Of a stretch of 64,000 nucleotides of DNA, positions 43,647 to 51,331 are shown piece after piece. Position numbers and translations under genes: made by a program. Every line of letters starts with the position of its first letter. Positions within the stretch are counted from its first letter, which is position 1. This DNA comes from Salarchaeum japonicum_A (GTDB lineage Archaea > Halobacteriota > Halobacteria > Halobacteriales > Halobacteriaceae), in assembly GCF_049705945.1 (NCBI RefSeq), contig NZ_JBNAMV010000002.1:30821-94820 (forward strand), in the 5' to 3' direction. The notes under the pieces are model-generated. The model made no database searches. It was not told where the DNA came from and was given only the letters and a program-made list of their open reading frames with translations.

Positions 43647-45011
43647 TCAGATGATGCCGCCGATGACGAGTAGTCCGACGACGACCAGCAGCGTCGCGAC
43701 AACGCTTCCCCCGGCCAGCCACTTGTTCTCCATCGCCTTCTCGTGAAGCGGCATCGCGGCGTACTCCTCGCGGAACGCTTCGAGGTTCTCCTCGTCGTAG
43801 AAGTACTTCGTCTTCAGCGCGAACCGTTCCGTCCTCGCACAGCCCGTACAGACCGGCTCGCCTTCCAGCCGCTCCGTTTTGATGTGACTGGAGCAGGCGA
43901 TGGCCCCGCAGTTCGGACAGTAGGTGTACGTCTCGTCGCCGCCGCTCGTGTCACAATGGACGCAGCGGTGGATGCCATCCTCGGCTGTCACTCGTGACGG
44001 ACCTGCCGCGTAGTACTCGTAGGGGTAGGTGTACTCCTGGAGGTCGGTCGTGTGCCGAACCTCGGGGAGGTATACGGGCTCGATCGACTGCACGGAGATG
44101 TCCGAACGATTCGGCTCGCAGGTCTTGTTGTAGGTGACGTTGTTGTCGCCGGTGTAGGTCACCGTCGTCGTGTGGTGCTGCTGGAGCCGCTCGACGGCCC
44201 ACTCCTTGTACTCCGTCTGAGTCTGGCCGAACCGCCGCTCCTCGACGTCGTCGAACACCTCTCCGAACTGCTCGGTATCGAGGTCGACCGTCGCGTGAAG
44301 GTTCTCGGTGACCAGCGTTGCGACGTCCTCGTCCGCGACTTGTGGCTGCCCGCGTTCGGCGTGGGCGACGAATCGCGATCGGTCGTTGATCCGGTGGATG
44401 ACGCCCACCGACGTTTCGAAGACGGCGTTCGTGTCCGCGGTGACCGCGACCACTGGGCGGAACGTCACCGCCGAATGCGGTTCTGGGAGGTCGGCGCCCT
44501 CGATGTTCTTTATGTCGCGGAACGCCTCCGTGACTGGCGCGTCGACGTCGGCGGCCGGGTCGTACGGGCGTAGGGTTTCGTCGCAGAGAATCTCGATGCG
44601 CCCGTTGTAGAGGTCGAGGCCGATCTCGTCGGAAATCTCTCGGATGTCATCGCCGTCGAGCAGTTCAATTGGATGGGGGTCGTCGTTCTGCTGGAGGCGG
44701 TCGGCGTACTCCTGGGCAGGGTTCGTGAACCGGCCGGTCGTGACGACCATTCCGCGTTTGGGACCGTCGAAGTCGAACGTCGCGATCGCCGAGTGGAGCT
44801 TCTGGACGACCGGCCGCCCGACCGTCCCCGTGTGTTTGCACTCGACGATGATCGCACGCCGCCTGCCGTCGACGACCTCCTCCATGATGACGTCGCGACC
44901 CTCGTCAGCCGTGCGGTCGGCCTGGCGGACGTTCTCATAGCCGAGGTTCCGGAACACGTCCTCCATCACGTCCTCGAACTCGAACCCCGAGAGATCGTCC
45001 AGTACAGCCAT
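43647..45011 (-). CDS. Mrr-like restriction endonuclease with zinc fingers and C-terminal membrane anchor
   Basis: 454 residues from ATG 45011. The N-terminal Mrr_cat nuclease is clear: FEFEDVMEDVFRNLGYENV, Asp40 in DEGRD and Glu57-x-Lys59 in VECKHTG. The centre (150-330) is unassigned. Zinc sites CVHC...CPNC and CTGC lie at about 345-395. The C-terminus is a membrane helix (VVATLLVVVGLLVIGGII). Mrr-type enzymes cut modified DNA. A membrane-tethered version could act on DNA entering the cell. Confidence 0.75.
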   Translation of the reverse strand: MAVLDDLSGFEFEDVMEDVFRNLGYENVRQADRTADEGRDVIMEEVVDGRRRAIIVECKHTGTVGRPVVQKLHSAIATFDFDGPKRGMVVTTGRFTNPAQEYADRLQQNDDPHPIELLDGDDIREISDEIGLDLYNGRIEILCDETLRPYDPAADVDAPVTEAFRDIKNIEGADLPEPHSAVTFRPVVAVTADTNAVFETSVGVIHRINDRSRFVAHAERGQPQVADEDVATLVTENLHATVDLDTEQFGEVFDDVEERRFGQTQTEYKEWAVERLQQHHTTTVTYTGDNNVTYNKTCEPNRSDISVQSIEPVYLPEVRHTTDLQEYTYPYEYYAAGPSRVTAEDGIHRCVHCDTSGGDETYTYCPNCGAIACSSHIKTERLEGEPVCTGCARTERFALKTKYFYDEENLEAFREEYAAMPLHEKAMENKWLAGGSVVATLLVVVGLLVIGGII

Positions 45012-45071
45012 CCTCAATTATGTGGATAGTACGTTGCAACTGCCAAATACGTTGCCGAACGCTACGCCGTC

Positions 45072-45105
45072 CTGTTTGTTGAACCCCTGAGAGGGGTGCG
45101 GGGGT
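45072..45105 (+). promoter_or_regulatory. Leader hairpin, copy 11
   Basis: CTGTTTGTTGAACCCCTGAGAGGGGTGCGGGGGTC-like palindrome, 24 nt before ATG 45130. Confidence 0.75.
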
Positions 45106-45129
45106 CACCGAACCGCCCGCGAGCAACGA

Positions 45130-45816
45130 ATGAACGGGAATGTACCTGTAGCAAGTTCGGACTCGGTTCCAGAAGCATCGCCCGGTCAGTCTCACCGAGA
45201 CACAGTCGAATACGTCGGCTTCCGCGTCGACGCCCAAGCCGTCGTTCTGAACCTCTCAGAGCATCGGCGACTCTCCCTCGAGCGCAGTCTGGACCTCGTC
45301 AACCACAGTCCAAGCGGGTTCGAGTGGGGGTACAGTGGTAGCGGGCCCGCCCAGCTCGCGTGCGCGCTCCTCCTCGACTACTACGACGATGAGCAGTTCG
45401 CCCGTGAGCACTACATCGCGTTCCGGAATCAGGTGGTCTCACAGCTGGAGTGCGACGGTGCCGCGGCGTGCTGGCACCTCACCGGCGAGGAGATCGACAT
45501 CGCGATGGCGACCCTTACCGACGACGTCGTCGCCCTCGCCGACGGTGGACTGCCGTCACCGACGCTCCCCAAGAACTGGCGAGCCGTCTCCCGCCCTGAT
45601 CGAAGAGTGTTCCAGCGCGCTGATCGCGACCACTACATCGTACTCGGGGATGGAAGCGACGAGTGGCTGGTCGTGCTCTGCAGCCAAGGTGACCGAGCAT
45701 ATCCAGCCCCGCTCGCACATCGGGTGGTTACCGAGGAGGCTGACGTAGAACGGGTGATCCAGGAACTCGCAGAAGAGAGCAACAACCTCATCGAGCCCCC
45801 AGAGGGGGAGCACTGA
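45130..45816 (+). CDS. DUF6166-like protein
   Basis: 228 residues. The core LERSLDLVNHSPSGFEWGYSGSGPAQLACALLLDYY is the DUF6166 signature as I know it, followed by a region containing HYIVLGDGSDEWLVVLCSQ. Function unknown. Its stop overlaps the start of a 42-residue gene (TGATG). Confidence 0.7.
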   Translation: MNGNVPVASSDSVPEASPGQSHRDTVEYVGFRVDAQAVVLNLSEHRRLSLERSLDLVNHSPSGFEWGYSGSGPAQLACALLLDYYDDEQFAREHYIAFRNQVVSQLECDGAAACWHLTGEEIDIAMATLTDDVVALADGGLPSPTLPKNWRAVSRPDRRVFQRADRDHYIVLGDGSDEWLVVLCSQGDRAYPAPLAHRVVTEEADVERVIQELAEESNNLIEPPEGEH

Positions 45817-45944
45817 TGGAGACGCTTCGACTGGCGCGAGCCACCCACCAGCTCCTCGAACGTGGTGTCGAGGCGCTCGAGAAAATCGGGCGTGAAATAG
45901 AGCGGTACAACGACCGACAGGAGCGCACCGACGGAGACAGCTGA
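45816..45944 (+). CDS. 42-residue helical protein coupled to the DUF6166-like gene
   Basis: METLRLARATHQLLERGVEAL...EIERYNDRQE is one amphipathic helix. The ATG overlaps the previous stop by one base, so translation would be coupled. No family is recognised; it could be a small partner of the upstream protein. Confidence 0.5.
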   Translation: METLRLARATHQLLERGVEALEKIGREIERYNDRQERTDGDS

Positions 45945-45987
45945 GGATGTGAGGACACTCTCCAGGTCGAATGGGAGTTCGTGAGTG

Positions 45988-46022
45988 TTGTTTTTGCGCC
46001 CGGGAGAGGGGCGCAGGGCGCG
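45988..46022 (+). promoter_or_regulatory. Leader hairpin, copy 12
   Basis: TTGTTTTTGCGCCCGGGAGAGGGGCGCAGGGCGCG-type palindrome about 50 nt before ATG 46073. A GAGGTGA ribosome site sits just before the start. Confidence 0.7.
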
Positions 46023-46072
46023 AGACGATGCAGTCGCACGTCGACGAGGATTCCTGAAGTGAGGTGACTGAG

Positions 46073-47233
46073 ATGAAAGCTCCAGAGTCCAGAACCATCT
46101 TCGCTGGCGTCGATGGACGTACCGACACCGAACTACCCGAGTGGTACCGAGAGCGGCATGGAGATGCAGAACCCGTGACCTTCGCCGAGGCGGTTCGTGA
46201 TCTTCCGCAGACCGTCGAGACGACCGTGGCGTACCAGAATCCGTACACCGACGAGTGGGTCGAAACGGAGCGGTTCAACGCGCTTGTCGAGCCGAGTCGA
46301 GCTCGGGAGCAGGCCCGAAATGAGGATGCGGAGACGGACCCCTTGTTCCACGTTCCCACTGACAGCTACTCGATCATCAACCCTGTCGACGTGTACGGGC
46401 CACTGGAGGAGGTCCTCCGCGAGGAGACCATCGACGGGACGCCGCTGGGCGAGGTGATGTTCGGCGAGATTCGACGCTACCGGGGCGGTGGCGAGGTCCA
46501 CATGGACATCATGTTCGATGGCCTCGAGGTGCGCCTGCCCGGCCGGTCGGACCCGATCACGATGGGCGTCACGTCGGGCTACGACTTCTTCGGCGAGCAC
46601 GCCGTCTACGTGGAGGGGTTCGCCCAGGATGGCTACTGCTCGAACACGATGCGCTCGCTCACCGACAAGGAGGTCATCAAACACGTCGGCGACGTCCGGA
46701 ACTTCCACACCTGGTGGGAGGAACTCCTCGCACAGGTCGAACTCGTCGCCGACGACCTCTTCGAGTTCATCCGGGACGCTCAGGATATCGACCTCGACTA
46801 TTCGGAGCTCCCGTTCACCGTCACGGAGTTCTACACCCTGTTGGGGTTCCCGGACTACCTGGCCGAGCGTGCCGCCGGCGATGCAGAAGCCAATGCGGCG
46901 TCTCCCTTCGAGGTCGATATGTGGACGCTACATTCCGGCGCGACGTACGCGCTCACCCACTTCTTCCAGGGGAAAGAGGGGGCATCCCTCGATCAGTACG
47001 TTCGGATCGCCAACGACATTCTGTTCAACCCGGAAGGTACGATCGAGCGCGTCGAGCAGGCCTACGAGCAGCAGCTAGAGGCGGACGGTGAAGACGGGTC
47101 ACAGGCGTCGCTGGCCGGCGAACGAGCGCTGGCGAGCATCGAGCGCGTCAGCGACGACCTGCAGGAGAAAGTCGAGCAGTTCGAAGAACGCGAGGACGCG
47201 CTGCGTGAGCGGTTCCAAGAGGCGATGGCCTGA
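46073..47233 (+). CDS. DUF932-like plasmid protein
   Basis: 386 residues from ATG 46073, chosen because GAGGTGA (46061-46067) is correctly spaced. YSIINPVDVYGPLEEVL and RYRGGGEVHMDIMFDGLEV followed by GYDFFGEHAVYVEGFAQDGYCSNTMRSL fit the DUF932 (phage/plasmid-like) fold. The C-terminus is a coiled coil (about 330-385). Proteins of this kind are carried by plasmids and phages, but their activity is unknown. Confidence 0.65.
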   Translation: MKAPESRTIFAGVDGRTDTELPEWYRERHGDAEPVTFAEAVRDLPQTVETTVAYQNPYTDEWVETERFNALVEPSRAREQARNEDAETDPLFHVPTDSYSIINPVDVYGPLEEVLREETIDGTPLGEVMFGEIRRYRGGGEVHMDIMFDGLEVRLPGRSDPITMGVTSGYDFFGEHAVYVEGFAQDGYCSNTMRSLTDKEVIKHVGDVRNFHTWWEELLAQVELVADDLFEFIRDAQDIDLDYSELPFTVTEFYTLLGFPDYLAERAAGDAEANAASPFEVDMWTLHSGATYALTHFFQGKEGASLDQYVRIANDILFNPEGTIERVEQAYEQQLEADGEDGSQASLAGERALASIERVSDDLQEKVEQFEEREDALRERFQEAMA

Positions 47234-47260
47234 CGCCGCGTCGGTGATGTAGTCGTCTGT

Positions 47261-47292
47261 TCTGTTTTTCTCACCCTGGAGGGGTGGAGGGC
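47261..47292 (+). promoter_or_regulatory. Leader hairpin, copy 13
   Basis: TCTGTTTTTCTCACCCTGGAGGGGTGGAGGGCT, a weaker palindrome 7 nt before ATG 47300. Confidence 0.6.
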
Positions 47293-47299
47293 TACCGAG

Positions 47300-47521
47300 A
47301 TGGAACAGTCCACGATTAGCGACGGGAGTGACGACGAATTCCCACCTGAGAAGCGTCTTGAAGCACCGAATTACCGATTGATCAAGGCTGGTATCGCGAC
47401 GATCCCGGATATGGAAACCCTCCAAGAGTGTGTTGCCTACGAGAACGCCCACCAGAATCGGACGCAGATCCTACGCCGGCTCAAGTGGAAGGCTGAAGAG
47501 CTACGTGAGGACGAAGAGTAA
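47300..47521 (+). CDS. Small uncharacterised protein
   Basis: 73 residues. APNYRLIKAGIATIPDMETLQECVAYENAHQNRTQIL is a conserved-looking helical segment; no family is recognised. Palindrome copy 4 starts 9 nt after its stop. Confidence 0.6.
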   Translation: MEQSTISDGSDDEFPPEKRLEAPNYRLIKAGIATIPDMETLQECVAYENAHQNRTQILRRLKWKAEELREDEE

Positions 47522-47530
47522 GCTCTGGTC

Positions 47531-47573
47531 TTAACCAACACACTCCGCGTAGGTTCCCCCTTTTGTTGGTTAA
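47531..47573. repeat. TTAACCAACA/TGTTGGTTAA palindrome, copy 4
   Basis: Perfect arms 47531-47540 and 47564-47573, spacer 23 bases, followed 14 nt later by the next leader element. Confidence 0.85.
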
Positions 47574-47586
47574 CAGGCTGTGCCTC

Positions 47587-47619
47587 GGTTTTTCGGGCCC
47601 CTGAAAGGGTGCGGGGCAG
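47587..47619 (+). promoter_or_regulatory. Leader hairpin, copy 14
   Basis: GGTTTTTCGGGCCCCTGAAAGGGTGCGGGGC palindrome, 27 nt before ATG 47646. Confidence 0.75.
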
Positions 47620-47645
47620 CCAGCAGCGGCCTCGCGAGCCTAATC

Positions 47646-48647
47646 ATGTCCCTCGAGCTGAGCTCCAGCGCCAGCACCGCCCGTGAAATCGCCGCCGCCA
47701 GACAAGCAGACTATGTGGCGTTTCTGCATCGAGCGCCGTTTGTCGTCGACGCTGTCGACCTCGGCTTCCTTCCCGGGTTTCGCGAGGACTGTGGGTACCA
47801 GGAGGCGCAGTATCAGAACCTTAGCCTCCCCGTCGGGATGCTCGACAACGATTTCCGGAATCCCGATCTGGAGCGGTTCGTCGACCGTTTCTTCGAGTAC
47901 GAACCTCAGGTCGGGGTCATCGGGGACGTCGACGAAATCGACGACGTCGACGCCCACGTCGCTGCTGCTCGTGAGATCCAAGCGAGCTACCCCGAGGCCG
48001 AGCTCATCGTCGTTCCGAAGTCGCGACCGGTGCTCGACGCGATCCCCGAGACCCTCGTCCTCGGGTATTCACGCGGATACGCCGACCGCCTGGCCCACGA
48101 GTTCTCCGACCCTGCCGATTGGAGAGGGCGGCGCGTCCACATCCTCGGCGGGAGTCCGCCCAAGCAGCTCGACGCCATTCGACAGCTGACCAGGCCGACA
48201 CTCACGGACGAGCCACCAGCCGACATCGTCGGCGTCGACTGGAACGGCCTGCATCGCGGCGCACAGTTCGGTGAGTTCTGGACGGCCGACGGCTGGGACG
48301 ACAGCGGTCGCGACGCCGACCACGTCACCGTCCGAAAGACGGTGCGCCACAGCCTCGCTCGTGTCCGTGAGTTTTGGAGGGGCCACGGAATCTGGCCCGA
48401 AACGACACCGCAAGACGAGGGGCTCGACGTCGAGTACGAGGGACCGAGTCCTGCCGATCTCGAGGACGCCGCCTGTACCGAATGCGGGACGAACGTCTGG
48501 CGAACTCGCCGCGGCCCGTACGTGGCCGAATACGATACCGGCGCAATCTGTGGATACTGCAGCTACGAGTGCTACTTCAGCCACCGTCATCGGAATAACC
48601 TGGAGGAGATCGCCGGTGAGCAGAGCGTCTACCTCCCGCCGGCGTGA
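47646..48647 (+). CDS. DUF6610-like protein, possible transglycosylase-like barrel
   Basis: 333 residues from ATG 47646. I recognise the DUF6610 pattern. VLGYSRGYADRLA, then RVHILGGSPPKQLDAI and DIVGVDWNG, resemble the strand ends of the queuine tRNA-ribosyltransferase/DpdA barrel. The C-terminus is a zinc site CTECGTNVW...CGYCSYEC. A base-exchange activity on DNA or RNA is therefore possible but unproven. Confidence 0.62.
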   Translation: MSLELSSSASTAREIAAARQADYVAFLHRAPFVVDAVDLGFLPGFREDCGYQEAQYQNLSLPVGMLDNDFRNPDLERFVDRFFEYEPQVGVIGDVDEIDDVDAHVAAAREIQASYPEAELIVVPKSRPVLDAIPETLVLGYSRGYADRLAHEFSDPADWRGRRVHILGGSPPKQLDAIRQLTRPTLTDEPPADIVGVDWNGLHRGAQFGEFWTADGWDDSGRDADHVTVRKTVRHSLARVREFWRGHGIWPETTPQDEGLDVEYEGPSPADLEDAACTECGTNVWRTRRGPYVAEYDTGAICGYCSYECYFSHRHRNNLEEIAGEQSVYLPPA

Positions 48648-48656
48648 CTTAGCGAC

Positions 48657-48690
48657 CTGTTTTTCGTGCCCCCCGAAGAGGGCGAGGGCT
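48657..48690 (+). promoter_or_regulatory. Leader hairpin, copy 15
   Basis: CTGTTTTTCGTGCCCCCCGAAGAGGGCGAGGGCT, 29 nt before GTG 48720. Confidence 0.7.
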
Positions 48691-48719
48691 CCTTCGAATG
48701 CTCTCAGAGGTGACATCCA

Positions 48720-49067
48720 GTGAGTCAACAACAGCGTCCTGACAACGTCTCGATCGACGAGATCCCGGTCGATATCGACAACACGCAATCATCGGAGGTC
48801 GATCCCGCCGACGTCCCCGACGAAATCGAATCCATCACCCGTGGGCTCGCCGGTGAGCAGCCGCCGACGAATCCCATAGTGGTTCTCAAGGCGGCCCGGT
48901 GGTGGTACATTCACGGCAAGGGCGGCACGGATCCCGCCTTCCAGTGGGCCATCGAGTGGGCACGTCACCTTGCGACCGACACCCCCAGTGACGTCGAGCG
49001 GTTCGACGAGTTCCTCGAGTACCTCGTCTCGGTTGGCTTTGCGGACGAACGCCACGAGCTCCGCTGA
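48720..49067 (+). CDS. Small uncharacterised resident protein
   Basis: 115 residues from GTG 48720. An acidic N-terminus is followed by NPIVVLKAARWWYIHGKGGTDPAFQWAIEWARHLA, a helical core. No family is recognised. Confidence 0.6.
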   Translation: MSQQQRPDNVSIDEIPVDIDNTQSSEVDPADVPDEIESITRGLAGEQPPTNPIVVLKAARWWYIHGKGGTDPAFQWAIEWARHLATDTPSDVERFDEFLEYLVSVGFADERHELR

Positions 49068-49078
49068 CCGACAGAGCG

Positions 49079-49110
49079 GTTTTTTGAACGCCCCTGAGGG
49101 GTGCGGCGCG
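49079..49110 (+). promoter_or_regulatory. Leader hairpin, copy 16
   Basis: GGTTTTTTGAACGCCCCTGAGGGGTGCGGCGCG palindrome about 45 nt before ATG 49155. Confidence 0.75.
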
Positions 49111-49154
49111 GTCTGAGCAGACGCAGTTGCCGTGAACTAGATTCGGTGAACACA

Positions 49155-50090
49155 ATGGCTACGACCAGTGATTCGTCGGTCTCCTTCGACCAGACCGACA
49201 CGCGATCCGACGAGATGAACAGTACGATCGAACAGTGGATCGACGACCTCGTCGCCGGCGTCGACGACGCGCAGGCCAGCGCGGAGTTCCAGGAGTGGCT
49301 TGACGTCCAGAGTCGCTTCCACGACTACTCGTATCGGAACACGCTCCTCATCAAGCGGCAGTGTCCCGAGGCAACCCGCGTGGCTGGCTACCGGACGTGG
49401 CAGGAGGAGTTCGACCGTCACGTCACGGAGGGTGAGTCGGCCATCTGGATCTGGGCGCCGATCATCACCAAGCAGTGCCCGGAGTGCGAGAATTCGCCGA
49501 GCTATCACGAGGACAGCGACTGTGACTACGATGAGACGTCGCCCGAGGAGTGGTCCGAGGGCCTGGTCGGGTTCAAGCCCGCGCCGGTGTTCGATGTCTC
49601 CCAGACCGAGGGCGAACCGCTTCCCGACCTAGACACTGAAGCGACTGGGGACGCCGGCGACCTCGTCGAACAGTTGACTGCCGCCGCTGATGACCTCGGC
49701 GTGACGGTGCGGATCGTTCCAACTGAGGAGTGGACCCACGGCGAGGCAAAGGGCATCTGCGAGCAACTGAGCCTCGTCGACGTTCAGCCGCTCGTCGAGG
49801 TGCGTGATCGGGAGAACGAGGCCGACCTCGCGCGAACGCTGATTCACGAGTACGCACACGCCCTGCTCCACTTCGATGTCGACGACGATACGGAGCGGTC
49901 GAAACGTGAAGTCGAGGCCGAAGCCGTCGCGTACGTCGTCGGGCGGTACTGCGGGCTCGACACCAGTGGGTCAGCGTTCTACCTCGCTGCGTGGGAGTCG
50001 GACGATCCCGAGGTCGTTCGCGAGCGCCTTGGCCGGATTAGTCGAACGTCAGAAGAACTTATTGAAGTTCTGGAGGACATTAGGAGTTAA
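49155..50090 (+). CDS. ArdC-like antirestriction protein with metallopeptidase motif
   Basis: 311 residues from ATG 49155. The N-terminal ArdC single-strand-DNA-binding domain spans about 25-105 (EFQEWLDVQSRFHDYSYRNTLLI, GYRTWQEEFDRHV). A CPEC...CDYD insertion follows. The peptidase-like domain has His231-Glu232-x-x-His235 (HEYAH) and VEAEAVAYVV with the likely third ligand. ArdC proteins protect incoming conjugative DNA from host restriction. A decayed copy of its 3' end lies at about 53195-53372. Confidence 0.8.
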   Translation: MATTSDSSVSFDQTDTRSDEMNSTIEQWIDDLVAGVDDAQASAEFQEWLDVQSRFHDYSYRNTLLIKRQCPEATRVAGYRTWQEEFDRHVTEGESAIWIWAPIITKQCPECENSPSYHEDSDCDYDETSPEEWSEGLVGFKPAPVFDVSQTEGEPLPDLDTEATGDAGDLVEQLTAAADDLGVTVRIVPTEEWTHGEAKGICEQLSLVDVQPLVEVRDRENEADLARTLIHEYAHALLHFDVDDDTERSKREVEAEAVAYVVGRYCGLDTSGSAFYLAAWESDDPEVVRERLGRISRTSEELIEVLEDIRS

Positions 50091-50128
50091 TCAACACCAA
50101 TCAGTTCTCGCCTCGTTTGTTGGTCGTT
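50087..50128. repeat. TTAACCAACA-type palindrome, copy 5 (degenerate)
   Basis: TTAATCAACA (50087-50096) overlaps the ArdC stop codon. The right half at 50119-50128 reads TGTTGGTCGT. Spacer 22 bases, so position and spacing are conserved although the arms have decayed. Confidence 0.65.
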
Positions 50129-50137
50129 TTCCCAATC

Positions 50138-51178
50138 TCATGTTCCGGTGAGGTGAATGGCTAGATCCTGAAGGTCGGTACGGATGGTTGTGTCGAACCG
50201 ATCGGGGAGATTCTGTTGGTGAGCGACACCAGCGAAAAACTTCTCGGTGACTACGAAATCGGAGTAGGGAATAGCGACTGCAAGGGCCATAACGTCGTTA
50301 AGGTCGTTTCCCTCGATGTCGCGGTGGCGGTGGAAATCGCGGCCGAGGATGAGATCGAGATGGGTGAAGTAGGTGGGAAACTGCATAAAAAAGTCCTCGA
50401 ACCCTTTGATGGCAGTGTCACGGACGATAATAGAGAGTAAATCCACGTCGAGTGGAATCTGCTCAGCAGTATGGAGGAGACCAGGGAGTACATCATTTCG
50501 AAAACTTTCGATTATTAGCTGTTCACGGCGTTCCTCGTCGGTGTCGGCGATATCGTCGTACTCTTTCCGAATGGATTCCAGTGTCTCAACGTACTGGGCA
50601 CGCTCCTCCTCGTCCCAGGGCTCTGGGACGTCGTCGAAGAAATCGTCAGACTTGATCATTTGCCGGGTTACCTGCTCCGATCGAAGGATTTTGTGGACCT
50701 TCCATTCGCTATCGATTGGGTTGCCGTCACTAGTGATTCGAGGGTGCCCGTGGGGTTCGACGAGGCCGCGGCTGAATATCTGGCCACTTGGGTCGATCTC
50801 GGGCAGCAGGTCGGCATGTCTAAAGATATACGCCGTGATTTCAGCACCGATGGCGTCGAAGTAGTTCCGCATACAGAAGTTATTGGAGAGGTCGATCATC
50901 AGCTCATAAAGCTCTCTCTTGAACGTATCGTCGTGGTGCGCATCAGTTTCAAGGAAACGGGCGATAGAGTAGGGGCAGATTGCATCGCCGCGTTTGACGG
51001 CTTCTCGGACGGTTTCGTAGGCGTCGGTGTGCCTTGATTCGGAATCATGGCGGCCGGCGTGGAGCTGGCCCCAGATTTTCTGGTCGAAGTAGATGATCGT
51101 GATGTCGTCCCGGTCGAGCGTGGGTTCGGGTGCATCGAGTATCTCCTCAATCGTTTCCCTGTCCAAGTCCTCGAACAT
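50138..51178 (-). CDS. PIN-like nuclease-fold protein, cargo
   Basis: 346 residues. ITIIYFDQKIWGQL (about 26-39) matches the opening strand of PIN-like proteins, where an Asp is expected. GNDLNDVMALAVAIPYSDFVVTEKFF near the C-terminus is their second half, with acidic Asn-Asp and TEK positions. The long middle is helical. It is divergent from the DUF4365 gene 153 nt away and on the opposite strand to the resident series. A toxin or defence RNase is likely. Confidence 0.65.
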   Translation of the reverse strand: MFEDLDRETIEEILDAPEPTLDRDDITIIYFDQKIWGQLHAGRHDSESRHTDAYETVREAVKRGDAICPYSIARFLETDAHHDDTFKRELYELMIDLSNNFCMRNYFDAIGAEITAYIFRHADLLPEIDPSGQIFSRGLVEPHGHPRITSDGNPIDSEWKVHKILRSEQVTRQMIKSDDFFDDVPEPWDEEERAQYVETLESIRKEYDDIADTDEERREQLIIESFRNDVLPGLLHTAEQIPLDVDLLSIIVRDTAIKGFEDFFMQFPTYFTHLDLILGRDFHRHRDIEGNDLNDVMALAVAIPYSDFVVTEKFFAGVAHQQNLPDRFDTTIRTDLQDLAIHLTGT

Positions 51179-51294
51179 GCAGACGAGGAATAGTTGGGCG
51201 CGGGTGAGTTTGAGTTATGGGGTTTCGACGGCTTGTACCCGAGTCAGTTGGCGGAATCCGGGGAGTATATTCGGTAATAGGATTCCAGGTGTAC

Positions 51295-51324
51295 ACAGTT
51301 TTTTAGATAATCGGCAAAAACTGT
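51295..51324. promoter_or_regulatory. Palindrome before the DUF4365 gene
   Basis: ACAGTTTTT (51295-51303) and AAAAACTGT (51316-51324) are perfectly inverted with a 12-base spacer, ending 7 nt before GTG 51332. Candidate operator for the divergent pair. Confidence 0.6.
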
Positions 51325-51331
51325 TCTAACA

